Origin: Pelistega europaea
Lineage (GTDB): Bacteria > Pseudomonadota > Gammaproteobacteria > Burkholderiales > Burkholderiaceae_B
Direction: 5' to 3'
Length of the DNA stretch: 64,000 bases
Assembly: GCF_013133775.1 (NCBI RefSeq)
Contig: NZ_JABGBO010000011.1
Location: 29,809 to 93,808 of the forward strand
Position numbers and translations under genes: made by a program
Part shown: piece after piece, positions 26,879 to 36,638 of the stretch
How the letters are laid out: the number at the start of each line of letters is the position of its first letter
Position numbering within the stretch: the first letter of the stretch is position 1
The notes under the pieces: generated by a model
Told to the model about the DNA's origin: nothing
What the model saw: the letters and a program-made list of their open reading frames with translations, nothing else
Database searches by the model: none

Positions 26879-29800
26879 ATATCTCGCGTCTATTTATCCT
26901 CCGGCCGGTAGCGACTATTCTTTTGATGATTGCCCTAGTGATGGGTGGCTTGTTGGGATATAAACAGCTTTCAGTATCGGCCCTACCACAGGTAGACTAT
27001 CCTACCATACAAGTTACTACACAATATCCAGGAGCTAGTCCTGATGTGATGGCTGCTTTAGTCACTAGCCCCTTAGAGCGTCAATTTGGACAAATGCCAG
27101 GGTTGACTTTAATGCGCTCATCTAGCTCAGCTGGCAATTCGGTAATTACATTGCAGTTCTCTCTGAATCTCTCCATGAGCGTGGCAGAGCAACAGGTTCA
27201 GGCAGCGATTAACGCAGCGAGTAATTTACTTCCTGATGACTTACCCAGCCCTCCTGTCTATAACAAGGTTAATCCAGCAGATACGCCAGTGATGACGCTA
27301 GCTGTGACCTCAGCCAGTATGCCTTTATATGAGGCACGAGATGTCATTGAAACGCGTATTGCACAGAAAATTGCACAAATTGATGGAGTGGGTTTATTAA
27401 GTATATCTGGTGGTCAAAAACCAGCTATTCGGGTACAAGTTAACCCACAGAAACTCGCTAGTAATGGCTTAAGCCTTGGTGACATTCAAACTGCTATTAA
27501 TGCAAATAACATCAACTCTCCTACAGGAAATTTTGATGGAGCTAAGCGTTCTACCACAATTTATGCCGATGGTCAGCTACGTAGCCCCGAGCAATATCGT
27601 AATCTTATTCTGAGTTATAACAATGGTGCTGCACTACGCCTAAAAGATGTTGCTGATGTGGTGAGTGATGCAGAAGATATTCGTCAGGCTGCCTGGTATG
27701 GACAAAAACCTGCTTTATTGTTAAATATCCAGCGGCAACCTAATGCGAATGTTATTCAAGTAGCCGAACGAGTACAACAACTTTTACCTAGTCTACGACA
27801 AAGTCTTCCATCTACTATTGATATTAATATCGTATCCGATAGAACTATATCAGTGAAAGAATCCATTGCCCATGTGCAAAATGAAATGCTGATGGCGATT
27901 GGTCTTGTAGTGTTGGTAACTTTTGTCTTCTTACGTAGTTTAGCGGCAACATTTATTCCCTCTATTGTGGTTCCTCTTTCCATTGTGGGGACTTTTGCAA
28001 TTATGTATTTTCTAGGTTATAGCTTAAATAACCTATCGTTGATGGCGTTAACTATTGCAACAGGATTTGTGGTGGATGATGCTATTGTGATGATTGAAAA
28101 TATTGCAAGGCATATTGAGGAGGGGAAAACACCACTACAAGCGGCACTTGAAGGTGCTCAAGAGATTGGTTTTACCCTATTGTCACTGACAATTTCCTTA
28201 ATTGCTGTATTGATTCCTCTGCTTTTTATGGGAGATGTGATTGGTCGCTTATTCCAAGAGTTTGCTGTAACACTAGCAGTATCCATTTTGATTTCCTTAG
28301 TGATTTCTTTGACACTTACTCCTATGCTTTGTGCATATTTGTTGAAATCACACCAAAGTACGGCAGAAGAGAAATCTTGGCAAAGGCTATTACGTTTGTT
28401 AATCGATAAGATTTATGATGTCTACGAACGGGCATTGAGGGTTGTGTTACAACATCAACGTCTCACCTTATTGATTGCGGTGGCCACATTGGCATTGACT
28501 GCATTACTTTACTGGGTAGTGCCTAAAGGATTTTTCCCTGTACAAGATACGGGTATGATTCAGATGGTGACTGAAGCTCCTCAATCCTCCTCATTTGCAC
28601 AGATGTCACAGCGTCAATTACAGGTGGTGAAATTACTTCAAGAAGATAAAGATGTCGAATCAGTATCGTCTTTTGTAGGGGTAGATAGTTCCAATACGAC
28701 AATGAATACAGGCCGTATTCTTGTACAACTGCACAATAATCAGTCACGTGACGATGTTAAAACGGTAATGAGTCGTCTAGAAGAAAAAGTATCACAACTC
28801 TCCGATATTCAAGTGTTTATGCAGGCTGTGCAGGACCTAACCATTGATACCCAAGTTTCACGTACGCAATATCAACTCACCATGAGTGCTATGGATGGAA
28901 ATTTGCTCAAGAAGTGGGTGCCATTGGTTGTGGAAAAATTAAAAACATTGCCTGGTCTATGGGGAGTGACTGATAACTTTCAGACCAATGGATTACAGGC
29001 AAAGGTAGATGTCAATCGTGAGGAAGCATCGCGGTTAGGCGTGACTATGTCGGATGTAGAGGATGCCCTTTATAATGCTTTTGGTCAACGCCTAATCTCG
29101 ACGATTTTTACTCAATCAGCACAGTATCGTGTGATTTTAGAGGTGACCCCTGAGTTTAGACAATCCATGCAAAATCTATCGCAAGTTTATGTCAAAGGTA
29201 GTGATGGCATGGTGCGATTAGATCAAATTGCTACTATTACTTCGGGTAGTACGGAGTTAGAGCTTCAGCGTCTTGATCAGTCACCAGCAGCGTTGATTTC
29301 GTTTAATCTCAGCGATGGTTATGCTCTATCAGATGTGGTGGATGATATTTACTCGGTAGCACAAGAGATGGGTATGCCAGAGACCATTTCTTTGCAATTA
29401 CAAGGAGCTGCACAGGCGTTTGAGGCCTCATTGAGTAATACCTTGTGGTTGTTATTGGCTGCGGTATTTACCATGTATATCGTACTAGGGGTGTTATATG
29501 AAAGTTATATTCATCCAATATCTATTCTCTCGACATTGCCTTCTGCCGCTGTTGGTGCTTTGCTAGCATTACTGTTAACAGGGAAAGAGCTTGATATGAT
29601 AGGCATTATTGGTATTATCTTGTTGATTGGTATTGTCAAGAAAAATGCCATTATGATGATTGATTTTGCTTTACACGCCGAGCGTGAAGAGGGTTTACCA
29701 CCGCAGGAAGCAATACATAAAGCAGCATTATTACGCTTTAGACCAATTCTGATGACGACATTAGCCGCTTTATTTGGAGCTATTCCCTTGATGTTGTCTA

Positions 29801-29955
29801 CTGGTTTAGGAGCTGAATTACGCTCTCCTCTCGGTATTGTATTGGTGGGTGGTTTATTGTGTAGCCAACTGTTAACTGTATTTACGACCCCAGTGATTTA
29901 TTTGTTTTTCCATCGTTTCCAAAAAGCAGGGGCAGTTAAGATGGAGAGTGAATAA
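26875..29955 (+). CDS. mdtB: RND multidrug efflux permease subunit (MdtB-like)
   Basis: A 1026-residue proton-driven pump of the HAE1 RND type, with twelve helices and two large periplasmic loops. The proton-relay aspartate pair is in helix 4 (FVVDDAIVMIEN), and the C-terminal half repeats the fold (IIGIILLIGIVKKNAIMMIDF). Start is GTG at 26875, overlapping the mdtA stop. In MdtABC-type systems MdtB and MdtC form a heterotrimer; export of drugs, bile salts or flavonoids is known for relatives, and the substrate here is unknown. Confidence 0.96.
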   Translation: MNISRLFILRPVATILLMIALVMGGLLGYKQLSVSALPQVDYPTIQVTTQYPGASPDVMAALVTSPLERQFGQMPGLTLMRSSSSAGNSVITLQFSLNLSMSVAEQQVQAAINAASNLLPDDLPSPPVYNKVNPADTPVMTLAVTSASMPLYEARDVIETRIAQKIAQIDGVGLLSISGGQKPAIRVQVNPQKLASNGLSLGDIQTAINANNINSPTGNFDGAKRSTTIYADGQLRSPEQYRNLILSYNNGAALRLKDVADVVSDAEDIRQAAWYGQKPALLLNIQRQPNANVIQVAERVQQLLPSLRQSLPSTIDINIVSDRTISVKESIAHVQNEMLMAIGLVVLVTFVFLRSLAATFIPSIVVPLSIVGTFAIMYFLGYSLNNLSLMALTIATGFVVDDAIVMIENIARHIEEGKTPLQAALEGAQEIGFTLLSLTISLIAVLIPLLFMGDVIGRLFQEFAVTLAVSILISLVISLTLTPMLCAYLLKSHQSTAEEKSWQRLLRLLIDKIYDVYERALRVVLQHQRLTLLIAVATLALTALLYWVVPKGFFPVQDTGMIQMVTEAPQSSSFAQMSQRQLQVVKLLQEDKDVESVSSFVGVDSSNTTMNTGRILVQLHNNQSRDDVKTVMSRLEEKVSQLSDIQVFMQAVQDLTIDTQVSRTQYQLTMSAMDGNLLKKWVPLVVEKLKTLPGLWGVTDNFQTNGLQAKVDVNREEASRLGVTMSDVEDALYNAFGQRLISTIFTQSAQYRVILEVTPEFRQSMQNLSQVYVKGSDGMVRLDQIATITSGSTELELQRLDQSPAALISFNLSDGYALSDVVDDIYSVAQEMGMPETISLQLQGAAQAFEASLSNTLWLLLAAVFTMYIVLGVLYESYIHPISILSTLPSAAVGALLALLLTGKELDMIGIIGIILLIGIVKKNAIMMIDFALHAEREEGLPPQEAIHKAALLRFRPILMTTLAALFGAIPLMLSTGLGAELRSPLGIVLVGGLLCSQLLTVFTTPVIYLFFHRFQKAGAVKMESE

Positions 29956-30047
29956 TGATGGTGGGTGAGAGACTACAAATAGCAAAATCAGGTGTAGGTA
30001 TCCCTAGCTTGGATACAGTAACCACAGCAAGAGGAAATGGGCTATGA
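29955..30047 (+). CDS. Putative 30-residue relay ORF between mdtB and mdtC
   Basis: The frame begins with ATG sharing a base with the mdtB stop (TAATG) and its TGA overlaps the mdtC start (ATGA). GGAG lies upstream at a workable distance. It thus bridges the 88-base gap so that ribosomes could pass from mdtB through to mdtC without release. The peptide is not hydrophobic and I recognise no family. It may be a coupling device rather than a protein gene. Confidence 0.4.
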   Translation: MMVGERLQIAKSGVGIPSLDTVTTARGNGL

Positions 30048-33000
30048 GCTTCTCCTCTATCTTTATTCGTCGTCCTATAGCTACTACTTTACTCGCCTTG
30101 GCGTTGAGTGTACTGGGGGTGGTGAGTTTTTTCTTTTTACCTGTAGCCCCTTTGCCACAGATGGCATTGCCTATGATTTTTGTGCGAGCACAATTATCTG
30201 GGGCTAGTGCAGAGACCATGGCAACGAGTGTTGCGACCCCTTTAGAGCGTTCATTGGGTGGTATCTCTGGCTTGAGTGCAATGAGTTCTAATAGCTCAGA
30301 GGGGGAGACACAAATTTTCTTAGAGTTTGACTCCAATAAGGATGTTGATGAGGCAGCACAAGAAGTGCAAGGGGCGATTAATGCAGCTAGACCGTTATTG
30401 CCCAGCAGCATGAAACAGCCCCCTTCCTATAAAAAACTTAACCCTTCATCATCGCCAATTATGTCATTGGCCTTGACTTCAGAAGTGTATGATCAAGGGC
30501 AACTCTATGATATAGCAAGTACCATATTAAGTCAGAAATTAGCACAGATTGAGGGAGTCGGCGAGGTCTCTTTAGGGGGGAGCTCACTACCCGCAGTGCG
30601 TGTGGATTTAAATCCTTATGCGATGAATGCTTATGGAGTGAGCATAAATGAAGTGCGTCAGACTATTAGTGCGGCAAATAGTATTACACCGACAGGCCTA
30701 GTAGAAGATGAACATTATCGGTGGCAAATTAAGACCAATGGTAAGTTAGCTAAAGCAAAAGATTTTCGTGACTTGGTGGTGCGTTGGCAGGGGGATAATG
30801 CCTTGCGGCTTAAAGATATTGCCAATGTCTATGACTATATAGAAAGCGAGTTCAATAGCGGTTTTTATAACGATAAGAAAGCAGTGAACCTTATTATACG
30901 TCGAGAAGAAAGCGCCAATATTATCAAGACTGTCGATAGCATTAAGGCAAGTATACCTAGTCTGCGGGCATTATTGCCTGAAAGTGTGACATTGACTGTA
31001 GCACAGGATAGGAGCCCTAGTATTCGAGCTACACTACAAGAGGCAGAGTTAACACTAATCATTGCCATTGTCCTTGTTGTGATGGTGGTGTGGTTATTCT
31101 TGGGACGTTGGCGAGCAACACTCATTCCTGCGATTAGTGTGCCAGTGTCCTTGCTAGGTACGTTTATTGCGATTTATCTATTAGGTTACTCCCTAAATAC
31201 CATTTCTCTGATGGCACTTATTGTGGTGACAGGTTTTGTGGTGGATGACTCCATTGTCGTGCTTGAGAATATTATGCGCTATATTGAGCAAGGAGAGTCT
31301 CCTTATAGAGCAAGTATTAAAGGAGCTAGTGAAGTTGGGTTTACCGTACTCAGTATGAGTTTATCGCTGATTGCTGTGTTCATTCCACTCTTATTGATGA
31401 ATGATTTTATTGGACAGCTATTTAGGGAGTTTGCGGTGACGCTATCAGTCTCTATTTTAGTGTCTTTAGTAGTTTCATTGACCCTTACTCCAAGTCTTTG
31501 TGCACGATGGTTGCACAGAGATAGCGAAGAAAAACCCAAACCTCGTTTTTTTGTTTTGTTCGATAAGTTCTTTAACTTTTTACAAGCTGTCTATAAGAGG
31601 AGTTTGGCATGGGTATTGAAGTTTAAATTTACGACATTGATGGTGTTTCTCGTTACGGTTGCCTTAAATGTGGCAATGTTTATCGCCATTCCAAAGGGTA
31701 CCTTTCCTACTCAAGATACGGGGGTCGTGATGGGCTTTTTCCGAGTGGATACAGGGACCTCATTTCAGGCAATGCTACCTAAATTGGATTACTATCGTAA
31801 GATTATCTTGGCAGATGAAAATGTGGATACAGTGATGGGGTTTGCTGGTGGACGAGGAGGGTCAAATAGTAGTTTTCTGTTGATTCAGCTTAAATCTGTG
31901 GAACAAAGGCAGCTCAGTGCACAGAAAGTAATCGATGAGTTGCGACGTAAATTTGGTAAAGTGCCAGGAGCCCAGATTTCCCTTGTGGTACAACAAGATA
32001 TTCGTTTGCGAGGCGGTCCTCCTGGAGGTTCAACAGGCTCGTACGATGTGATATTAAAAGGTAGTGATTTAGCCTTATTAAAGGAGTGGACACCCAAGGT
32101 TAAGATGGCACTAGAAAAACTACCAGAATTAACAGATGTCATGGAGGGTATTAGTGACCAGGGACGCCGTGTGGAGTTAAAGATTAACCGTGATGCTGTG
32201 GCAAGACTGGGTATTAATATGAATCTAGTTTCTAATATGCTAGGCAATTTATTTGGCAGCGGCCAAGTATCGGTATTGTATGAAAACTTAAACCAGTATT
32301 ATGTGGTAATGAATGTGGCACGGGAGTTTTCGCAAGACCCGAGTATCCTAAAAGATATGATGATTGTGACTACTGATGGAGCAAGAATTCCTCTCAGTGC
32401 TATTGCAGAATTTACTACAGGTAGCTCCCCCTCAAGTGTACGTCATCAAGGCTTGCAAGTATCTAATTCAGTCTCGTATAACCTAGCGCCTGGCATTACT
32501 GCAGCACAAGCCACCCAAGCTATACAACAAGCCGTAGAAAAGATTTCTCTCCCCACAAAGTCGATTCAGTTGGAAATGGGTTCAGATGCTCAATTACTAC
32601 AACAAACAGAGCAGCAACAGCCCTTATTAATTCTTGCAGCAATTATAGTGATGTATATTGTGCTGGGAATTTTATATGAGAGTTTTGTATTACCCATCAC
32701 AATTTTGTCGACACTTCCTTCAGCAGGGTTAGGTGCCTTTATGGCATTGCGCATGGTGAATATGGAATTTACCTTGATTGCCATGATTGGTGTATTTCTA
32801 TTGATTGGTATTGTGAAGAAAAACGCTATTATGATGGTGGATTTTGCGGTTAGTCGTGAACGAGCATTTAATGAGCCGCCTGAGAAAGCAATTTTTGAAG
32901 CTTGCGTGACACGATTTAGACCCATTATGATGACAACGTTTGCAGCTATTCTAGGGGCTATTCCCTTGATTATTGCAACTGGGGCAGGTGTAGAAATGCG

Positions 33001-33124
33001 TCAACCATTAGGAGTGACTATTGTTGGTGGGTTGGTGTTAAGCCAGTTGTTAACTCTATATACTACCCCAGTGATTTATCTGTTGTTGGATAAAATGCGA
33101 CACCATTTTATGAGAAAAAGGTGA
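30044..33124 (+). CDS. mdtC: RND multidrug efflux permease subunit (MdtC-like)
   Basis: The second pump subunit, also 1026 residues, with FVVDDSIVVLEN in helix 4 and the same internal duplication (GVFLLIGIVKKNAIMMVDF). Relatives in MdtBC pair in a 2:1 complex in which the two subunits have different roles in proton flow and drug binding. AGAGGAAA precedes the ATG. It follows mdtB through a small overlapping frame and is followed by the outer-membrane channel gene 75 bases later. Confidence 0.96.
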   Translation: MSFSSIFIRRPIATTLLALALSVLGVVSFFFLPVAPLPQMALPMIFVRAQLSGASAETMATSVATPLERSLGGISGLSAMSSNSSEGETQIFLEFDSNKDVDEAAQEVQGAINAARPLLPSSMKQPPSYKKLNPSSSPIMSLALTSEVYDQGQLYDIASTILSQKLAQIEGVGEVSLGGSSLPAVRVDLNPYAMNAYGVSINEVRQTISAANSITPTGLVEDEHYRWQIKTNGKLAKAKDFRDLVVRWQGDNALRLKDIANVYDYIESEFNSGFYNDKKAVNLIIRREESANIIKTVDSIKASIPSLRALLPESVTLTVAQDRSPSIRATLQEAELTLIIAIVLVVMVVWLFLGRWRATLIPAISVPVSLLGTFIAIYLLGYSLNTISLMALIVVTGFVVDDSIVVLENIMRYIEQGESPYRASIKGASEVGFTVLSMSLSLIAVFIPLLLMNDFIGQLFREFAVTLSVSILVSLVVSLTLTPSLCARWLHRDSEEKPKPRFFVLFDKFFNFLQAVYKRSLAWVLKFKFTTLMVFLVTVALNVAMFIAIPKGTFPTQDTGVVMGFFRVDTGTSFQAMLPKLDYYRKIILADENVDTVMGFAGGRGGSNSSFLLIQLKSVEQRQLSAQKVIDELRRKFGKVPGAQISLVVQQDIRLRGGPPGGSTGSYDVILKGSDLALLKEWTPKVKMALEKLPELTDVMEGISDQGRRVELKINRDAVARLGINMNLVSNMLGNLFGSGQVSVLYENLNQYYVVMNVAREFSQDPSILKDMMIVTTDGARIPLSAIAEFTTGSSPSSVRHQGLQVSNSVSYNLAPGITAAQATQAIQQAVEKISLPTKSIQLEMGSDAQLLQQTEQQQPLLILAAIIVMYIVLGILYESFVLPITILSTLPSAGLGAFMALRMVNMEFTLIAMIGVFLLIGIVKKNAIMMVDFAVSRERAFNEPPEKAIFEACVTRFRPIMMTTFAAILGAIPLIIATGAGVEMRQPLGVTIVGGLVLSQLLTLYTTPVIYLLLDKMRHHFMRKR

Positions 33125-33199
33125 GTAATAAACATATAAGGAAAAGATAGTAACTTGAGATTGAAATAGCGGCTATGATTAGGTCGTAGGGGTGTGTCA

Positions 33200-34687
33200 A
33201 TGATGGCAAAAAGCATAATGAATAATGTTAGAAAAAATGTATGGAAATTAGTGATAGCAGGTATGCCCTTATTACTGGCTGCTTGTGCTATTGGTCCTGA
33301 CTACAAAAAAGCACCTGATGTGGACATCGGTACTAGCTATAAAGCGGCAGCGGCCTATGATGCCCAGTTCCCTCAAAAACCCACTGTAGCACAATATCAG
33401 GCCGCAGCTAATCAGGCTTGGGTGCAGGCCAATGTCGATGATTTGTCTAAAGGCGACTGGTGGTTGCGTTTTGAAGATGCTCAGCTTAATCAACTGATGA
33501 ATGAACTCAATACATCTAACCTAGAGATTGAGCAAGCGTTAGCGCGTTATGATGCTGCGGTGGCGAGTTTGCGATCATCACAGGCTAGTTTATTTCCTAC
33601 TTTAGCGGGGAGTGCTTCTAGCACTCGTTCAGGAGGGGATGAGCAACAGGTCGGTAACGCTTATAAAGCTACTGCAAGTCTAAGCTGGGAATTGGATTTG
33701 TGGGGTAAGATTCGCCGTCAGGTACAAGCGAGTAAAGCACAAGCACAGGCAAGTGCAGCTGATTGGGCGAATGTGCGGCTAAGTATGCAAGCACAATTAG
33801 CTAAAGCCTATTTTGGCCTACGCATGATAGATGAGCAGATAAAATTACTAAATCAAATAGTAGCAAGTGATGAGCAAGCTGTTGCTATGAACCAACGGCG
33901 CTACAACCAAGGAGTGGCTGCTCGAGCAGATGTGGTCAGTGCCATGACACAATTAGAGAGTGCAAGGGCACAGGCTATTAATATTCAATCTACTCGTCAA
34001 CAATATGAGAGTGCTATTGCAGTTTTGTTGGGTAAAGCACCTAGTCAGTTCGTTTTAGTCGCCCAGCCTTTTGTAGCACATATCCCAACGATTCCTACGG
34101 TGTTGCCATCGGTATTATTAACTCGACGTGCAGACATTTACTCAGCAGAAAGAGCTGTGGCTGCAGCCAATGAACAAATTGGTATTGCCCAAGCTGCGTG
34201 GTTGCCAAGCTTATCGTTGAGTGCCAGTAGTGGTTGGCAGGCAAGCAGTTGGTCTGATTGGTTTGCTGCCCCATTAAATGTCTGGTCACTCGGTCCTCAA
34301 CTTGCTTTAAGCCTCTTTGATGGGGGAGCACGATCAGCTGCTTTAGCCAGTAGTAAAGCCCAATATCGTGAGCAAGTGGCAGCCTATCGCCAAACTGTGT
34401 TGACAGCCCTAAAGGAGGTTGAGGACAATATGACACTTGTGAGTACATTGGCTCAGCAGTATGAGGTGCAACAACGAGCCTTGTCTGCTGCAAGAGAGTC
34501 ACTTACTATCACACGCAATCAATATCAAGCAGGTATGGTAAATTATCTTAGTGTGATTCAAGTAGAAAATACTACGTATAATACAGAGATTAGTACATTG
34601 CAGCTTATCAACCAACGTTTATCTGCAGCGATTGATTTAGTCGTTGCATTAGGAGGTGGTTGGTCGGCTCCGATTGAGGGAAAATAG
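33200..34687 (+). CDS. Outer-membrane efflux lipoprotein (NodT/OprM family)
   Basis: The TolC-like channel of the MdtABC-type pump. A lipoprotein signal with lipobox LLAAC places the acylated Cys at residue 29, followed by IGPDYKKAP as in OprM. Two OEP repeats follow, with the coiled helices typical of the periplasmic tunnel (LEIEQALARYDAAVASLRSS, and ANEQIGIAQAAWLPSLSL). I use the ATG at 33200, seven bases after AGGGG; a GTG at 33194 and an ATG at 33203 are alternatives. It completes the tripartite system. Confidence 0.94.
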   Translation: MMAKSIMNNVRKNVWKLVIAGMPLLLAACAIGPDYKKAPDVDIGTSYKAAAAYDAQFPQKPTVAQYQAAANQAWVQANVDDLSKGDWWLRFEDAQLNQLMNELNTSNLEIEQALARYDAAVASLRSSQASLFPTLAGSASSTRSGGDEQQVGNAYKATASLSWELDLWGKIRRQVQASKAQAQASAADWANVRLSMQAQLAKAYFGLRMIDEQIKLLNQIVASDEQAVAMNQRRYNQGVAARADVVSAMTQLESARAQAINIQSTRQQYESAIAVLLGKAPSQFVLVAQPFVAHIPTIPTVLPSVLLTRRADIYSAERAVAAANEQIGIAQAAWLPSLSLSASSGWQASSWSDWFAAPLNVWSLGPQLALSLFDGGARSAALASSKAQYREQVAAYRQTVLTALKEVEDNMTLVSTLAQQYEVQQRALSAARESLTITRNQYQAGMVNYLSVIQVENTTYNTEISTLQLINQRLSAAIDLVVALGGGWSAPIEGK

Positions 34688-34692
34688 TTTTT

Positions 34693-35631
34693 ATGCCAGT
34701 TTATAAATGTGATGGTCAACAACCATTTAAATTTGATCAAGAAGAAATTGTTAAAGGATTAAGAGATGTCCGCCAGGTATGGCGCACCCAACAAAATCGT
34801 CTAAAAGAAGTGGGGGGGCGCCATTTACCGTCTCCCACGGTGATTGATACAGCCATTAAGCAGTTAAGTGGTGCCTTATTCCCTATGCGGTTAGGTCCTG
34901 ATGATTTGCTCCAAGAAAATGAAGACTTCTACGTGGGTTATACCATTGGTTTGGCATTGAGTGCATTACTTAATCAGATTAAATTAGAAATTCGTCATCA
35001 TCATCGCCATGAGAAAATAGATGAATGTCAGTTGGAGCAGACAGCTGAGCGTATTGTGCGTGAATTTGCTAAAAGTCTGCCCAGAATTCGTTCTCTACTA
35101 GATAGTGATGTGATGGCAGCTTATGCAGGTGATCCAGCAGCACGTAGCGTAGATGAAGTATTGCTGTGCTATCCAGGCATCCAGGCAATGATTTATCACC
35201 GTATTGCCCATGAGTTATATAAATTGGGTATTACGCTGATTGCTCGTATTATTGCTGAAATTTCCCATAGTGCGACAGGAATTGATATTCATCCTGGAGC
35301 ACAGATTGATTCTGGCTGTTTTATCGATCACGGCACCGGCGTGGTGATTGGTGAAACTGCAATTATCGGTAAGAATGTTCGCATCTATCAGATGGTGACT
35401 TTGGGAGCTAAGCGTTTTACTGAAGATGAAAACGGTATGTTGCATAAAGGACAACCACGTCACCCAATCGTTGAGGATGGTGTAGTGATTTATGCTGGGG
35501 CGACAATTCTAGGACGTATTACCATTGGTAAAAACGCCATCATTGGTGGTAATACATGGGTGACAGATGATGTGCCAGCAGGCGAGTTTGTACGTATTGA
35601 GAGTTCGCATTCCAGAGAAGGGAATTTCTAG
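34693..35631 (+). CDS. epsC: Serine O-acetyltransferase (EpsC/SrpH type)
   Basis: Makes O-acetylserine for cysteine synthesis. The C-terminal half is a left-handed beta-helix of hexapeptide repeats with the catalytic His region DIHPGAQIDSGCFIDHGTG, and the N-terminal helical domain ends in YPGIQAMIYHRIAHELY, as in serine acetyltransferases. The 312 residues include a longer N-terminus than E. coli CysE, matching the EpsC group. It starts just after the efflux channel gene (five bases) but is functionally unrelated, so read-through is likely. Confidence 0.94.
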   Translation: MPVYKCDGQQPFKFDQEEIVKGLRDVRQVWRTQQNRLKEVGGRHLPSPTVIDTAIKQLSGALFPMRLGPDDLLQENEDFYVGYTIGLALSALLNQIKLEIRHHHRHEKIDECQLEQTAERIVREFAKSLPRIRSLLDSDVMAAYAGDPAARSVDEVLLCYPGIQAMIYHRIAHELYKLGITLIARIIAEISHSATGIDIHPGAQIDSGCFIDHGTGVVIGETAIIGKNVRIYQMVTLGAKRFTEDENGMLHKGQPRHPIVEDGVVIYAGATILGRITIGKNAIIGGNTWVTDDVPAGEFVRIESSHSREGNF

Positions 35632-35637
35632 ATTAAG

Positions 35638-35661
35638 AATAATCCTTGTGGATTATTTTTC
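35638..35661 (+). terminator. Rho-independent terminator after epsC
   Basis: AATAATCC (35638-35645) and GGATTATT (35650-35657) form an eight-base stem followed by T's. The stop codon of the convergent MutT/ThiE gene (35653-35655) lies inside the hairpin. Confidence 0.7.
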
Positions 35662-36627
35662 ACTAGTTCTTTCCCCTCTGATAAACGCAATTCCATGTGC
35701 CCCATGTTCACGGGCAGTTTCAAGGGTTTTTTCCGACTGCCCACCGATGGCAAATACCGGTCTACCTGCCTCCATGGCAAACTGCTGAAACTGCTCCCAG
35801 CCTAGGGGTGTGCCATCTGGGTGAGAAGAGGTAGGGAGTACATGACCAAGTACCATAAAGTCTGCATTCAAATGATTGGCATAAAGAATATCAGCTAGAT
35901 GATGACAAGAAATTCCTACTAGTTTATCGGATGGCAAGGGGCGTTCTTCAAGTTGTACAGCATCCTGACTACGGAATTGTACGCCATCAGCTTTTGCCCA
36001 CCATGCTTTAGGGTGGACGCTATTGATGATTAATCTCGCTCCGTGGGCATGACAAGTAGCTAGCATACGCTCAAACAGCACTTGTAATGAGGCACTGCCT
36101 GTCCCATCGGGCCAATGAGGCTCTCTTAGTTGGAATAATTTTACGCCGCAAGCCAATAGGGCTTCAAAACGAACCCAATAAGCATCAGTCAATTCCGGTG
36201 ATTGGAATTGACTAATTGCGTACCTATCTGGGATAGTCAACCATTGTACTGGGGCAATAGATGCTGGTAATAAATCGCCCAGTTGGTGTGCTTGTGCAGG
36301 AGTCGTCCATGAGAAAGCCTGATTTTCTAATCCTTGAATTTCCCCTGACCAGTTATAGATACGTAAGAAAGAAAGCTCTACCTTGGTTTTAGGATATTCG
36401 TAGATAAAACCTACCCAAGGATAGGTTTTACTTACTTCAATGCCCAGCTCCTCTTTAAGTTCTCTGACAAGGGCTTGATGAGTGGTTTCGCCTGCTTCAA
36501 TTTTGCCTCCTGGAAACTCCCACCAACCAGCCCAAGGCTTGCCCTCTGGACGCTGGGCCAATAATACTTGTCCGTGGTTATCTAAAATCACACCAGCGGC
36601 AACACGGATAAAAGGTTTTTGTTCCAT
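35653..36627 (-). CDS. Nudix hydrolase MutT fused to a ThiE-like domain
   Basis: Residues 1-135 are a MutT-type 8-oxo-dGTP diphosphatase: the Nudix box reads GGKIEAGETTHQALVRELKEELGI. Residues from about 150 to 324 resemble the thiamine-phosphate synthase/TenI barrel (LFQLREPHW, VGISCHHL, FAIGGQS). This fusion is common in betaproteobacteria and some gammaproteobacteria; the second domain's function is not established. The gene lies after a DUF815 ATPase gene on the same strand, an arrangement also seen in relatives. Confidence 0.93.
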   Translation of the reverse strand: MEQKPFIRVAAGVILDNHGQVLLAQRPEGKPWAGWWEFPGGKIEAGETTHQALVRELKEELGIEVSKTYPWVGFIYEYPKTKVELSFLRIYNWSGEIQGLENQAFSWTTPAQAHQLGDLLPASIAPVQWLTIPDRYAISQFQSPELTDAYWVRFEALLACGVKLFQLREPHWPDGTGSASLQVLFERMLATCHAHGARLIINSVHPKAWWAKADGVQFRSQDAVQLEERPLPSDKLVGISCHHLADILYANHLNADFMVLGHVLPTSSHPDGTPLGWEQFQQFAMEAGRPVFAIGGQSEKTLETAREHGAHGIAFIRGERTSEK

Positions 36628-36638
36628 AGTAAAGCTCT

